A stretch of DNA of 64,000 nt from Spodoptera frugiperda. Its lineage: Eukaryota; Arthropoda; Insecta; Lepidoptera; Noctuidae. Shown piece by piece: positions 12,915 through 27,200 of the stretch (position 1 is the first letter of the stretch; each line of letters opens with the position of its first letter). The position numbers were made by a program, and so were the translations under genes. The stretch spans positions 6,262,001 to 6,326,000 of the forward strand of contig NC_064212.1 in NCBI RefSeq assembly GCF_023101765.2, in the 5' to 3' direction. The notes under the pieces were generated by a model that saw only the letters and a program-made list of their open reading frames with translations, searched no databases and was not told where the DNA came from.

Positions 12915-15900
12915 TATTAACTAAAGATCAAAACGGGATTTGACCTTGAAATTAGTTAGAGTATTTATTGAAATCTGTCAATGAATAATAGATTGATGCG
13001 TTTACGAATGAAAAACGTTTTTTAGTCCGTATTGTCCGTTGCGACTGTGCATTGTGTATAGGTAACAGAGACTTTTATATTTTTTGTATTGGTAAATTGT
13101 CTACATAATGTATCTAGTATTTTACTACTACTTATTCCACCTTTAGTATTACTTTTAAAATATAAAATTGCAAGTAATACATGTCGAAAAATACAGCTGA
13201 AATCTACGTATTTTCAGAGTATAACATAACAGACAAGGAAAACATAACCGAAATTCTTCCTCAAAATGAGCCCAAATAAAAAATACACCGAGATAAGAAC
13301 GAAATTAACTGTAAGTGAATTAAAAACAATGAGATTTTTAAAACGAGTTGCCGCGAAAACGGAATAACTGTGGATCCGTGATCCCACTGTCAATTACACG
13401 TTGAATAACGATAAGTCATATTGTAGAGCGTGCAATCGAGCATTATCAATTTGTGTGGATACGTGGGTGACAGCAGCGGCCGGCGACGGCGACGGTACAT
13501 TTGTCAGTGTGATTAAATGACGTCACACACAGTACACACACTGAATGTTTTTACTCTGGCAAAATCATTGCGACAAAATGTTTAACAAAATTCTGAAACT
13601 TCAACGCCTCTCTGTAAAAGTTGAAGTTCAAATTATTCGCAAGACTACTTATGTATTTATGTTAGGCGACGTAAATTGTTACCGTCAGGTACTATTTTGT
13701 TCGTATTTTTGTAAATAAATAAATTATGCGAAATGTTTATTTTTTCGCCACCTTTGTACTCGTATCCGCCATTTCCTTTGTAGGATATAGTCTATTGTTA
13801 AAAATATTTTGTATGTCGCATCCAGACATTGTGTGTCGGGGGCGGTTCTGAAACTTTAAAAGAACTTACTTGGAGAAATAGTTATCGAAGTAAGTCAATA
13901 CTTGGACAGGTTTCTCGCTGAGCAAGACGGATAGATTAATGGTTTCACATATCTCTTGCGTTATTCACAATAGACGGCAACTTCCTGACACAAATACTTA
14001 TACTGATATATTTTTGCAATCCATCGGTTCTCACCCCGGCTTCCTGACCCCAATTCACTTTAACCCAAAGTTAAATATTTTCTGGTCTGCACTGAATACA
14101 AACAGCTACTCAATTCTGCTAATAAGATATCTGAGTCGTGGTGGAAACGTAGCGGTTAGGCGTAATTTCGTCAATATTGGTAAGGGCTGTCAAGCGTTAG
14201 ATTTTGTTTGGGTAATCCGAGAGTTAAAGTAGTGATTGCCATGGTAAACTGTTTGCTCGTGGTCATTACATTTATTTTCCTATTAGTTCAAAGGGGCCTT
14301 TTAACGTAAGTGGTTGTTGATATTTTGTTGGACAGAATGTTAAGTTAAATTTAAATGGCGTAGCTACACTTTTAATCTGCTATTATGTAATGATCTTCTT
14401 TAGAACCGATTTTGTAAACGTTCTAGAATCATCAAATTTTAATATTACTGTGGAAAGATCCATAGTATAAGCCACCACTAATGAAGTGTCATTTAGTCGA
14501 GAAATGTAAGAGTATGCTAACATTAACCACATGAAATATTAAGTATCTACCTACCTATTTTACATAACTCCTTTACATAAATAAGCTCTCACCTTCCAAC
14601 GTACGTCCTAGCTTGACACAAATGTAAAACAACGCACTTGCCTTCGCATATCATAATTTTGATAATAATAAAATTATTTGGTAAGGCGACACGTACAGCG
14701 AGCCCACAGTTTATTACTTTGAACAAACAAAATTAATAAGGATCTCCCGAAATCCGTAACTGAATGTTGATAGACACGAAGAACAATTCCGTTTAGAATT
14801 TCAATTAAGAAGTTAGAGTCCTATTAAAATTCAGGAGAGCGTTGTGGACGCGAGAGCGCAGCGAGAATGCGATTGTACAGAAATAAACGTTAGTGTTTGG
14901 TAAACGAGTTTGAGGGTGTATTAATGAGAGCGGCCCTCTTTGCCTCTTTCACTCTTTAACATTGGCTTGCTGTGATTTACCGAGATGAGATTAAATGTGT
15001 TTCCAACTCAATTGTACGTGTTTCTTACACCTTTACCGGGCTTTTGTTTTTGTTTCCTTACTTTGTTTAACAACCGCTTTGACTCTAAGTTTGAAGAATG
15101 TAAATAAGAAAGTTAGATGACTCGTAAACTGTAGGTTTTTATGCGGTAGCGAGGAAGTTATTTATTTCATGTCCCACGAGTGAGGCGACCTAGACTTTAC
15201 GGCTCACTGTTCACTTCGCGTAATGATTTCTTACGCAAAATCCGAATCCGATGCGATGCTGGAAACTGGAGTCGCGTTCTCTCCCGAGACTCGACAACCC
15301 TTTTCAGAGGTCGTTACTTTTTAGCTGTGGGTAAGTCACAACTCTTCGGGGAGGACATTTACATTTGTTTAAAATGTTGGTACGTTGGAAACATTTAATT
15401 TTGTCAGTCAACGTGGCGTTCATATTAATTTTTTGCTGACTCGATATTTTGTAAAGACATTGATCATCTGTTTTTAGCAACTTATTTAGATGTTAATTAT
15501 GACAGTAGAATTTGTATTTCAGTTAATTAAAATGTTAAAGTTACTTCAACAATTAATACTTCATAATTAATCCGAACAAAATCTTTTGAACTTTAAAGAC
15601 AGTTAGCTTAAGGAAATATGTAGTGCCTAAAAATACCCTTCAAACTGACTACGTCTGCCCTACTAAATTATGTGGGTGATAAATTTTTTGGCGTTTGTAA
15701 TATTTTATGAGCAAAAATCTCGGTAGGTACATAAATGTTTATGACTTCATGTAAATAACAACATGTCTGGTAAAAGTGATACAGCCTTAATTTACTATTA
15801 ATATTGTGTTGTCGCACATAAATTACTGAGTACAGATATGTAAGCTTGGAGCTTAGGTAGAATAATTAACATTTGATTAATAGGGGTTTCATTATTAAGC

Positions 15901-17303
15901 GTATTCCTAGGTTTAATATTAACACACAATAACGACAAATTACATAAACATTTTTATAGGTATTATCAACAGATACATGCAAAAAATATTTAATAAGCAC
16001 GAGCATTGGCGTCGTCAAAGGCGACATGGGCTTTTTTAACAGCTAAAAACACAAGAAAAAAATTCATTCATTAGCAAGACAAATGGCGGAAAGTTATTTA
16101 GGATATTCCGTTTCTGCTGGAAATTTTCATTTTCTGTTTCATTAGTAAAATTTAATCTTATTACGGAGGGTAGCTGCGTCTTGAAGGAATCCTTGTAACG
16201 AGTACGAGGAAATGTTTCTTGTTTTCTTCGCTATAAATTTTGAGTGCGAGTTACGGCTGGAATTGAAACGCTTTACGAAACTTCTGATTAGGCGGTGCCC
16301 CATTAAGGTAACTGTTACGTTTGGCGATAATTGTACCTTCACGTGTATAGGTAGTGTATAGATACAGCCAGCCATGTGGTGTGAAATCAAGAAAATAAAG
16401 ATGGATTCAGTATAGAGACCACCACTTGTATTGAGACACTGAGTTGAATAATGGTCAAATTAATCAATCTTTATTTTCTTACCGACAACTTGACTATATA
16501 TCCCTATCTTTGTGTATAGAAATGTAAGTATAAAAAGATATATTAGAACGCAGTGATTGAGAGCCATATCATTTTTAATACGTCAGGGAGATCCACTAAA
16601 TCCGGTGTCAAATTCTCAAACTTCTTCGGTGTAATATTTTTTGGGACAACCGAAAAATACTGTTGGAATTCGTGTAAAGATAGGATTTGACGATTTATGA
16701 CTTTCACATTTTGGGTTTACCAGTACCTATTTCTTATGATTTTTTTAGACTACCTAACTAAAAGGATTCTTTAATAAAATAACTAGAATGTACGTAATTA
16801 ATAGTCAAATTGAAACAACTTGGTTCAATATGAAGAGTAAATCCTTGTCACACAGTCTGTGTTACAATCCTAAGTATACAATTTCGTAAAATTACTTTTA
16901 CACTATAAACATTTTACTAGTTTACAGAGCTACTACAAAAACAGTCACTAGTACATTTGACTAAAGACTTCGTCCATCAGCAGATATTTGGCTAAAACAT
17001 AGGGTTTAGTCGGTTTTAGCGGTCACATTAGTAAGCTAGCATTTAAAAAGTTTACAACCTTTTTGTAAACTATTGTCTCAGATTTGTGTAATTTTAGCTC
17101 TATATCTGTATATCTCTAAAATCTAAATATAAATATACGAATGTATAACTTAAGAACGGCAAATTTGATTTAAATGAGAATTGCTGAAGCTTAGAACCAG
17201 GTGATGGATAAAGGAAATATTTTATCCAAAGATTTAATTATAATCCTACGGTAACGGAAAAATACACAATTTGGGCGTACTGAGTCACAGGTAGTAGCTA
17301 TAT
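12915..17303. other. Non-coding region
   Basis: No supported gene. The longest ORF, 97 codons at 13939-14232, has no motif I recognise and sits in ordinary AT-rich sequence. A GC-rich patch at 13470-13530 carries a full CRE palindrome TGACGTCA at 13518 beside CA/TG-rich sequence. Nothing else stands out. Confidence 0.55.
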
Positions 17304-17468
17304 TCACATCAATATTATAAAGGTGAATGTTGGTTTTTTTTAATGCTGTCCATCAATCATGTTGAAACTACTCAATGGATTTTGATGAAATTTGGTATAC
17401 AGTACATAGTATACCTATTTACTTATTATCCTATGGGAACGCGGGCGAAGGAACTGGCAGAAGCTAGT
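17304..17468 (+). mobile_element. Short Helitron-like repeat copy ending in CTAGT
   Basis: Carries the usual lepidopteran pattern: AATATTATAAAGGTGAATG start, then ACTACTCAATGGATTTTGAT and GAAATTTGGTATACAG, ending ACGCGGGCGAAGGAACTGGC-AGAAGCTAGT. A related copy is at 44957-45102. The CTAGT end after a GC-rich stretch suggests a Helitron-derived family. About 165 bp, no coding capacity. Confidence 0.6.
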
Positions 17469-17689
17469 ATTACATAAATATCGAAAGGGTCCTATTTTCC
17501 ATCATAATTTTACTAACAGAACAACTAAAATCATTCAGTTAATCCCACAGTGTTAGTTAAACTGACAGTAAGTGGGTGTATTTGAACTCGCATACTTAAC
17601 GAGGTGATGGCAGAGATACGTCCCTGTATACTGTTTCCGTTGTTTAATGCGTGGTTAGGCCAGCTAACGGCTAAATTACTAGATATTTG

Positions 17690-17755
17690 CCTAATGTCCA
17701 GCCTGACTATCTAACTGTCTGGCTATATAGCTATCTGGCTATCTAGCTACGGCTA
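17690..17755. repeat. Degenerate CTATCTGG/CTAGCT tandem repeat
   Basis: Repeated TATCTGGC and TAGCTAT units (CTGGCTATATAGCTATCTGG and similar) make an imperfect octamer-scale tandem repeat. Confidence 0.55.
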
Positions 17756-17949
17756 CATTATAGACTGAATTACGCGAACGTTGCTGTTTGTAGTATACTA
17801 ATGAATAATGTTGTTTTAAAAACTGTGGTTACGAAAACTAAGTTGTTCAGAGAGTGATTGATTGTAAATACGACTGTTTTTTTTTAGGAATAATACTAAG
17901 CTGGGTGGTGTATTATTAAGATTGTCTATTTGAAGGTTTCTTATGTACC

Positions 17950-18060
17950 TGATATGTAATAATAATAGTTTGTCTAATATTTGGCCAGCAATCGAACTTG
18001 ACACTTTTTCCTCGGCAGTCGCGTTTATGACCATTCGACCATGGTAGAGGTCGACGACTA
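17950..18060 (-). mobile_element. tRNA-derived SINE head, minus strand
   Basis: On the minus strand it reads TGGTCGAATGGTCATAAACG as an A-box-like region and AAGTTCGATTGCTGG as a B-box-like region (B-box consensus GGTTCGANTCC), spaced as in a tRNA promoter, with ACGCGACTGCCGAGG between. It does not fold into a proper tRNA, so it is a SINE head. A different family from the 30.9 and 47 kb copies, though with a similar GCGACTGCCG core. Confidence 0.55.
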
Positions 18061-20621
18061 TTATAGGTATAATAAAATCTATATTATAATTTAAAAACCT
18101 TTGAGATTAAATATAAATATAAAGAAACCTCTAAGGTAAAATTCCTCAATTTTCACAAAGGAATATCCTTGAAAGGCCTGTATTCGTGCCTCGTGGAACA
18201 GTTCAGGTGCGATCCAGGAGGGATAATCGGGTTTATTTGGGAGGGTTTTAATGAAAGCCATCAGTCACGTCACCGCTGCCCGGTACCCATTGTGAAGTTT
18301 GCTACCAGTAGGTACCTAGATACCAATCTATGTAGTACTGGAACATTTAGCTTAATGAGCGTTGTCGACGTTGTCCGGACCGCATCAATATTGGATAAGC
18401 TCGGATACTGTAATCTTATCCGCATTATCTTAGATCAGATTGGTCAGCCGATTGTGTTTTTTCATTAGGGATGATTATATAAGCTCATATTGTTCTGGAA
18501 GATCTTTGTAGATAAAAGATTTTGTTGTTAAATAATTTTGGTTACAATATATCCAATTAGAAGTTTTGTTTGGACAATAGAGAAATAAATTTTAACTATT
18601 CAGTAACTGCTTTCAATGTCCGTTTTTGCATAGTTTGTTATTGTATTTCTTGCTTTAATACAAAGATTATAATTGGGATTTATTGTAAGAAAAATTTAGA
18701 GTAAATGGTTTAAATACTTTTAATACTTGAGTTGGCCAACATCGGCGATGTCATAGATGGAAACAAATAAAAAAAACATCCGAACTGAATACCTCCTCCT
18801 TTTTTGAAGTCGGTAAAAATAGACATACATGTAGGTATTAACATATTGAACTCTTGTTACTCTTAAACCTAACTGGTTAAACAAGATTATACGTATTGGT
18901 CTGTAATAATTGGGATAGAGTTTATCCAATACATGGTAAGGTCCATTTAATTCGGCGTTGTACTTGTCAATTAGTGTTCTCTCAACGGTAAACATCAGAC
19001 AGTTACACACTTGGGCATTCTAGATAATAGGTATCCTATATATAGTAGCTGTTGTGGCTACTAATGTCTAATTCAAGTCTAGAGTCTGGTGATACTGCCA
19101 ATGGCCACAATTTCAGGGCGATGTTGTGGTCAATTTCGATATTGTAGGCTTGAATATAACTGAAATCGAACCAGAGAAACCTTTAAACGTAAGGTTAATA
19201 ACTGCCATATATCATTCCTATGGAACGATCGTAGAATATAATTTTGGACTGCTTATCTAGTGCACAAAATCATAAAATCTCATTTTAGCTATTCGGCTTA
19301 TTCTATTCAATGATATCCATTGATAGAATTAGCAGAATGTCTGCCTCATTAGGCAGACTTTCAGTTTTAAGGCTATTAATTTATCTTCAAGAGACAAAGT
19401 GAAGTCAGAAACACTTGCAGTAATCAACACTCAGAATCCGGATCACGCAGTATATTAATCTTCTAATAGAAAAAAATATCGTGTCCAAGACAATAGGAGA
19501 TCATGAGCAAAGATAATAGGGGAAATATAATTCACGGCCAGAGACAACGCTATTTTCCCGTGGCTAAACAAACTCCGACACTATTGTTGATAAAACAGTT
19601 ACACTCTCTATTGCCTCAGGGCATTTCATCCCGAAAATATTTTTCCTTATGTTATCCGTTAAATGGGTCCCAAAGACATCCACAGTCACTTTATACGATC
19701 AGGTAGATAGAACCCAAGACCCTTTGATGTATTTTTATACTAAACTAATATCAAAATGCTTTCTCAATTATTAATTAAACTTTGGTCTTTTCAACTTGTC
19801 AAAAATGTCTGATCCATAATTAGAATTGCATCTTGCAGACTGAAAATGATTTATTCATTTAAAATTTTGTTACAACAACAGTTGTATTGCGTAGTTCGGT
19901 TGAATCTTTTAATAAGTTCTCAATTATCTTTGATGTCTACGACCCTTTTTACCTTTGACCCGCGCTTATTCAAAGGTCCTTTGCTGTCCGGCGACTTCAA
20001 AGTGAACTATCTCTAAGCTAGCTTACCCTTTGTGCGACTAGCTGGTAATCCGGACATTGTCTGGCTCAAATTCCTATTTGACAGATGTTTTTTGGTCGCG
20101 TCAAGTATTTTGCCGTACCGTACTTAACCTAATTGGTCTCGCCCTGACGACTTGTTTGACGTAATACATCTCCGCGCCGCTATTTACGTTTACAAACTTG
20201 AAAAGTGAGTGATCTGACCTGTTTGGAACCTTCGCGTTTGTTGAACTAATGATGTTTGTGGAGGCTGATGATATTATGTAAATACTTTGTGTTGCTCCCA
20301 TGTGTATTGTGTTCCGATTTGTTTTATAAACTTTATCTCCACATCAATATAAATAGGTGAATGTTCGAAAAAGTTAAATCGAGGGACGAAATCGTTTGAA
20401 GCTAGCGAAGCTTTGGTTAAATTACCCAATCAACATATAAAGTGGCTACTCAGTAAATGGCGCTTGGATCCAGTCACTAGAGATAAATGAATGTCACTGA
20501 TTAGATACTAAAAGCTCAGTAATCGATTCAGCTGTTTGCCGGCCACAGTTAATTTTAACAGTGTGATGACAAACTATCACGCGTGCCTATCAGCATTGTG
20601 CGGTAAAGTGCCAATTACCCG

Positions 20622-20650
20622 AAGCACACACACACACACACATACACACC
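20622..20650. repeat. (CA)n microsatellite
   Basis: About nine CA repeats interrupted by a single CATA. The antisense ORF over it is low complexity and not a gene. Confidence 0.85.
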
Positions 20651-20999
20651 ACATAAAATGTTACTACTTTCAGCTTGTTGTTATAGTACAGCGCCGCGCG
20701 CCGAGGCCGTAGGTTGCGAACGACTAAGTAGCAACAATCTGAGCATGAAACTGAAAGTAATTCAGTATCAATAGCATTCATAAAAAAATGTATTTGGAAA
20801 AATAAGTAAAGAAAATCCAACCAAAATATGACCGCGATACCGAAAACCGAACTGTTTTCCCCATTACGCTTTCCACAACAATGATAATAAACTATGTCAC
20901 GATGGCTCCATTTCGGGTGTTTTTATTTTTTCGGGCTAAACTCACATGCGTGGTCGATATTATTTGCGACTTTAACATACAAAGTGGAGTGCGATAGTT

Positions 21000-21260
21000 T
21001 ATACGGAGCGCCTCACTACCGCCTCGAGCCCGTTGTTGCGGGAGAATTCGGCTGAGTTGTGTCGGTGGAAGTCATCAGCGTGATTCGGTACATTAGGCAG
21101 ATCAATTGCTGTCAAAGCAATCACACGTTTTTGGTGGCGTTTGGGAGGTACCAACTCATTATGTTGCTCAGTCGTGCGCCCGAATAAACAGCGGCGCGTC
21201 GCGCGTCCTCGGTGGAAAACGCGCAGCGCCGCGGCGCGCGGCGGTCGTATCGATGCGGAT
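21000..21260. promoter_or_regulatory. CpG-rich islet, candidate promoter or conserved element
   Basis: Strongly enriched in CG dinucleotides, especially 21186-21246 (GCGGCGCGTCGCGCGTCCTC and similar), in AT-rich surroundings. Overlapping 66-68 codon ORFs on both strands are by-products of composition. It could be a first-exon or promoter region for the downstream neuroligin gene, but no TATA or initiator decides this. Confidence 0.3.
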
Positions 21261-24200
21261 AACGTCCACCAGTAATTGCCCGCCCGGATTTTATTTCAGC
21301 AGATAATACCAACAATGTAGGGATCATAATAGCGCTCTTCGATTTATTCAGATTAAGCGATTATTAACACTTTTATGGCCGGTCTATTATTAATAAAGAA
21401 GTTTTCTGTGCCTTAACTTTTCACTTAATTTCAATATTCTCTCTTTAATTAAAGGATTCCATAACAGTTATTCCTGGCTGTATACTGTTTCTCCGGCCAT
21501 ACAAACATGTCATAGATGTGTATTGTCAAAGTCCAATGTCCATTGACTACGCACTACGATCACAAGTTCGCGTGCCAAGCATTTTGATTACAGTATTATC
21601 CCAAAAACTTGCTTATTGTGCCGTACTTATATGGGTTAAATCCGTACTTCGAGGCCATGTACAATATACCCTTGTATATAAACGTTCTTTGTACAATGTA
21701 ATATGTAATATATTATGCGGTCGTTCAAAGTTATCAGTAATTATATTAGCACCTTATTATACAAAATTACGCAACAAAGCAGGTTGCTACAGAGTTTATA
21801 GTCCCACAAGAAGTAATTGGTTAATTTAAGATAAGAATTTGTTTTCCAAAGCACTTGTAGCACAAAGAAGACGGGGTAGAGTGTAAACTTACGTACCTAA
21901 ATAAACACGTTGGTGTATTGCGCGGTAATTAGTTCGCTGGCTGACGTTAACTTACTGCTTATAGCAGCAAGAATGTATTGAATGCGGCGCGGGCGCGGGC
22001 GCCATCTTTACAAATGCTAAGTGTCTGTGTCCTCAGAGTTTTTAATTAACGCACGATTCTATCACATTTATTACTAAGGTGGTAATTTTGATAGTTTTGT
22101 TGACTTAATGGTTGTAAACGTGACTTAAATTGGAAATTTTGGATTCAGTTCTGACGTCGGGTTAGGTTTTGTTAGATTATTATCAATAATTTCGCTAATA
22201 AGATCATCCTATCTAGTCTTAAAGTAATATACATTCTAAACACGTAACTTAAAGTAATATACCCTCTATTCCTTTGGAAAATTTCTAATGAGTACACATA
22301 TATAGGTACCTAAGTCAAACAAAATGTAAAGTTTATCTATTCAAAATGCAAAATAAACCATAACATATAAGAACCACATAACAGCAATAATTGGCGAATG
22401 AATACTACTGCAAGCACAATTAAATATAATATAACAATTAGCAGAGAGCATCAGGCGGGAGCTTAGCCAAGCAATATCCGCATGTGTACGAGGGAAATTT
22501 GCAAAGTACATGTACACACAGTACTGTGGCAACGTTCTCAAAATGTTACGTCGCTACGTAAAACCACAAACTTTAAACAAGATTCAATTCATTCACTGCA
22601 TGAAGATGAAAATGGAAGAAGCTAAAATGGCAGGAGATTGCAACGTGATAAAACGGAATAGAAAAAAAGACGAACACACATTCTATCGGCTTTAGTAACC
22701 GCTCGCTGCACGAGGTGAACGTTTTGTTCTGTTTCACTTGTTCCACCAAACTCAACGCTGTTGTGATGAATGAACGGTAAACGCTCACAAAGTTACGAAT
22801 TCAATATTTCAACAAAGTCGGCGAAAACAATGAAAGTATTGTTCATTTTTCTTGCGTTCAGACTACGAGGAAATGAAAAGTTTTATACCGTTTAATGTAT
22901 CATCATCTGGGGGCGGTTTCATAAATAACTTTCTCTACAAATCAAACAGCACAAAGTTAACACGCACTGTTCAAACATATTATTATGTTGGTATAATGAA
23001 TTCCGTGCAACTAAAAATTTATGAAAAGTTCTGGGAGTGCTCAGTTAAAGCCACAACTTTGTTATAAACTTGTTGTTTGTATGCCAATAGGGTCCAATTT
23101 CGCTTGATATTAAATAAACATTTGAAAATCGCGGCAACGAACCACAAGAATTGCGTGGGCGTGCTGTTGTTGTGATATTTATCGCCATTGTGTGGCCTCC
23201 TCCCTGTATGGAACTATATACAGCTGCAAATACAGTGATAGGGTTTGCTGAGTTGCGATACCGCTTCATGTAACTAATTCAGTGGATTTGTTTAGCTAGC
23301 AGGAAATGTTTAAAAACTTTCTCTATATAAATTCCTTTTAAATCTGAAATAAAACAAAACACTATTTCTCACTTTGCCACCTTTAGTACACAATTTCGAG
23401 AATGGGGAAGCTTGTTCGTAGTTAGGAAACGAGTAAATAAACGTTATGTATGAGCAGCCGTAGTTGCACGAGCAATGAAGCTGTTTTAGTTTGTATCGTG
23501 TTGTTTCCGCTCGGGGCACGTAGGCAACAGTTTTGCCCCGTGATGTCGCCTAATTTAGACAGCTGTCCTAAAGTCCACCATCCTAATTTGGCACTATACT
23601 GTTTCAGAGCATGACTGTGTTCCTAATTGGCTTTCCGGAATCCCTAGCGACTTAATAAAAGATAGCAAGTTACTTTCTGCCTCCTTGTTCCGTAACGTGC
23701 CTTCAGTCTGAATAAACTCTGATTGTAAGCCAGCATCCAATTGTTAACCTAAAAATAAAGACCCTTTCGCTGATAAAGGTATTGTTAATGGCACACAATT
23801 GGAACTCAATCAGGTTTAAGTTATTTTTTGTGTACATACATCCTATGTACCATTTCATGTATATGTAAATAGCGTAATACGTTATTTGAATTTTTGTTTT
23901 TGAAATCCCTCGCTCGAGTTATGTATGTGGTACAGCCTGTGTTGGCTTTTGATATGAATGTTAGGACTAAAACTCGCAGACGTTCTACATGCGTAACCCA
24001 GATACGCGGAACTTACATAATATGTACACGTTATATCTTGGGCGAGACGCTAGAAGAAGCAATATCTCGATATATTAAATATATGATATTCAATTCACAT
24101 TTTCAAATAATAAATAACCTAAATGAAGAAAGATTGAGGTGAAAAGTGTCATTTCTACTTAGTTAAGGCACAACATATTTATGTTTGCACAAAATACTTT

Positions 24201-27200
24201 ATATACTAAGCATGATTTAATGGACAATTGCCGTTAAAAGCCGACAACACATATAATAAAATTTACGAAATCAGATTGTCTCTAAGGACGATTTAAGAAG
24301 ACGCATTCCCATATAAGTTTAAGCTGACCTTGGCTAGGTTTTGCCTCACATTTACTTTAAGTTATTTCGTAAGGATTGCCCGGGATTTAGAAGTTTTATT
24401 TTCTCCGTTTATCCGACGACAAAGAAACTGGATTATATGAAGCAGGTAGGTACTTAGTTTCAGTCATGAGGATTTGTTGGAACTCCACTTTTTACGAGTA
24501 TTATTATTTATGTAGAATTTGTACAGGTTATTTATGTACAAGGTCTCAAAGCTCAATAAATACTTATAACGCTTTTATATTGTTGTAAATACGTATAAAT
24601 ATTTGAATAGGTTTCAGGTTTAGAAAACATATTCATTTTATATATCGTGAGACTATTTATGTTCTGGTAGAAACTGTAGAAATTTCATGATCGATAGACA
24701 AGAGTAATAAATATTTGTTTTGTTCACAGAAATAACATAGAAAATAAAGTAAAATATCATTATTACGAGTATTCGATCGTCAATTTATATTGTAACACGT
24801 GTGTTTCTAAATAAACCTTTGAAAACTCGGTTTTCGATCAAACATTATATTTAATTCATAAAGTACACAATATAGGGTTATGTATGAAAATTTCTGACAA
24901 AAGGGCCTCACAGGAAAAAGGTTTTGTTCGAACATTCTTTTGTTGGAATTTTCAACCTAATTTGCGTACCTAAATGTGGCTAAATGTCGATCATACATCG
25001 GTATGTTTCCTCGTTCAAAACTTTCGTGTCCTCGTTGGCATAAACTTTAACCAATCACGAAGTTACATGTCTAGTATTAAATCGGAGGATCAAAAGATCA
25101 AAACTGCCAAATTTGTTCAATAAATCATGAAAATTGCTGGTTAGATTTCACATCCACAGCTTTACCTCAAATGTAATATTGAACCTTACTTACATAGATA
25201 CAGTATAAACAACACGTATGCTACTTGTATAGATATAGAAATCCTTTGAACAATATTTTATTAACGACATATTGGTACGTTCAATATTTGTTTGAACAAT
25301 AAATGTCTTTAAAAGAGTACAAGTAGGTACTAGAGTATCACAATATTGCAATATCAATCTTGCAGCCATCTTTCAAAACGATTTGTAAAGGTTATAAATT
25401 TTTCAAAGCACACACACAACACGTGGAGAAAATTCACCAAATAAAATACATATTTTTAAAAATGAAATTCTTACTACCGTGCTTCATCGAGGAACTCTTG
25501 GGATTTTAAAAATAAAACTTCATTCTAGTATGTTCCATGCTTTTAGTAGAACGCGAGCGTTGCTGGTCGGAGTTTATCCAGATACACACACTTAGACTTT
25601 GTCTCTTGTAATCATTTTTAGGAACACGGAAATTTTAAAGCGGCCATTTTTATTGGACAAAAGAACATGATAGAATGGTACCAAGGTAAATGTAACTACA
25701 TACATGACATACATAGTGTTTTGTAACGAATATATTGGAATACTTTTCTTTCCTTTTTCTAGATACATACTTTTAATACTGGGTTACTTTACCTTATTGT
25801 CATTTGTTTAAAATATGTACTTTTAAATTAATACTTATATTTATTTTTAAAGTAATTAATATTTGTCCCATTAAGTAGGTCAGCATCGACATCGAACGAG
25901 CATTAATTAAACATACGGCTTACTTACGTAAACTGATCGAAAAATTATAGTCATATTAATGTAATCCCCTTTTCAGTCATTGGAAACTCGAAACAGAATA
26001 TACAACATCTGTTTCTTACATTATGAATCCAGTAACATAACCCTATAAAGTTTTATGCGGGAGTAAACTAAAATTTTATTACAAGGCAAGTTCAGGTACG
26101 TAAGCAGGTTTTAAGCAAGATAAATCTGTAGTACCGTTTAAAGACGGCGTGCCCACCCTTAGTAATTTTGCCGCGAAAAGGTTTAGTTGGTCGGGTTTAG
26201 CTTTTGTGTCAAGGGAGATAATATTACGTTGAGGGAAGATAGGGCAAACCGCTATCAGGGGTTCAAGTAAATTGCGGCAAAACAATAAAAAAAAGTTAAA
26301 AAGGGAATATTTGTCATATTTTTATGATGTCAGAGGAATGCTAGCGATATATACATAAAAACATCGTGATAAATGTGCGTTGGAATGATTAGACAGATGC
26401 GACACTGATAAATGGCATTGTAAGGACGCTGAACATCTGTTATTCACAAGAATAAGATAAATACGCCGTGTTTTTGTTACATGAGCGTTCGCCACTTTAG
26501 GGACTCATTGGACAGATAAGTTACCTTGTACTGTTACTGACTATTTACATAAGACACGTGCCAACTTTTGCCAGACACCTTGGCACTACATAATCTGACA
26601 CCGAAGACACTGAGAAACAACTAGACACCTACGTAACTACTTAAAAAAAAAAACTACTGAATAATTTTTCTTTTTCCAAAAATATCTTGATTTATACATC
26701 TTGACTTATGTACCTTTGTAATTACAGATTGATAAATGACACTTAGATTCCTTGAAAACCTTTCTCTCCTTAATTTGTTTGGGATCTCACTAATTAGTAG
26801 AGTAGTAGTAACTTGATGGATGTTAATAGAGGTGATATTATATTATCATATAGGGAAAGACGACTGAAAACAAAAACAAGCCAAAATAATTTTAATATCA
26901 CGTAACAGCATGACAATAATGCAAAAGTCCTTTAATATTAGCCCAACAGATTTAGTTAATCGAGTTTGACTCGCAGCTATTGTCTCTTCCCACTTTGAAC
27001 CCTTAATATCTCGGAAATAAAACCCAGAAATATTTTTAACTTGTTTAATTATTTTCCGACTTTTGTATGTTTAGTACCGAACCGGTCTCGCTGGAGTACC
27101 GAAATTTTCCGCCAAAAATTTTAATGTTATGGAAATAGAATTTTAAAAAAGAATTCGACTGGGTCTCTGTGGAACAGTTGAAGGTATTTGCTTTGCGGCA

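Noticed and set aside
13939..14232. 97-codon ORF as a small gene
   Set aside because: No motif, no signal peptide or domain, no supporting splice sites; length is within chance for this span.
18169..18468. 99-codon ORF as a gene
   Set aside because: No recognisable domain and flanked by SINE and other repeat fragments.
21518..21829. 103-codon ORF as a gene
   Set aside because: Composition looks like AT-rich background; part of it overlaps a degenerate repeat-like stretch.
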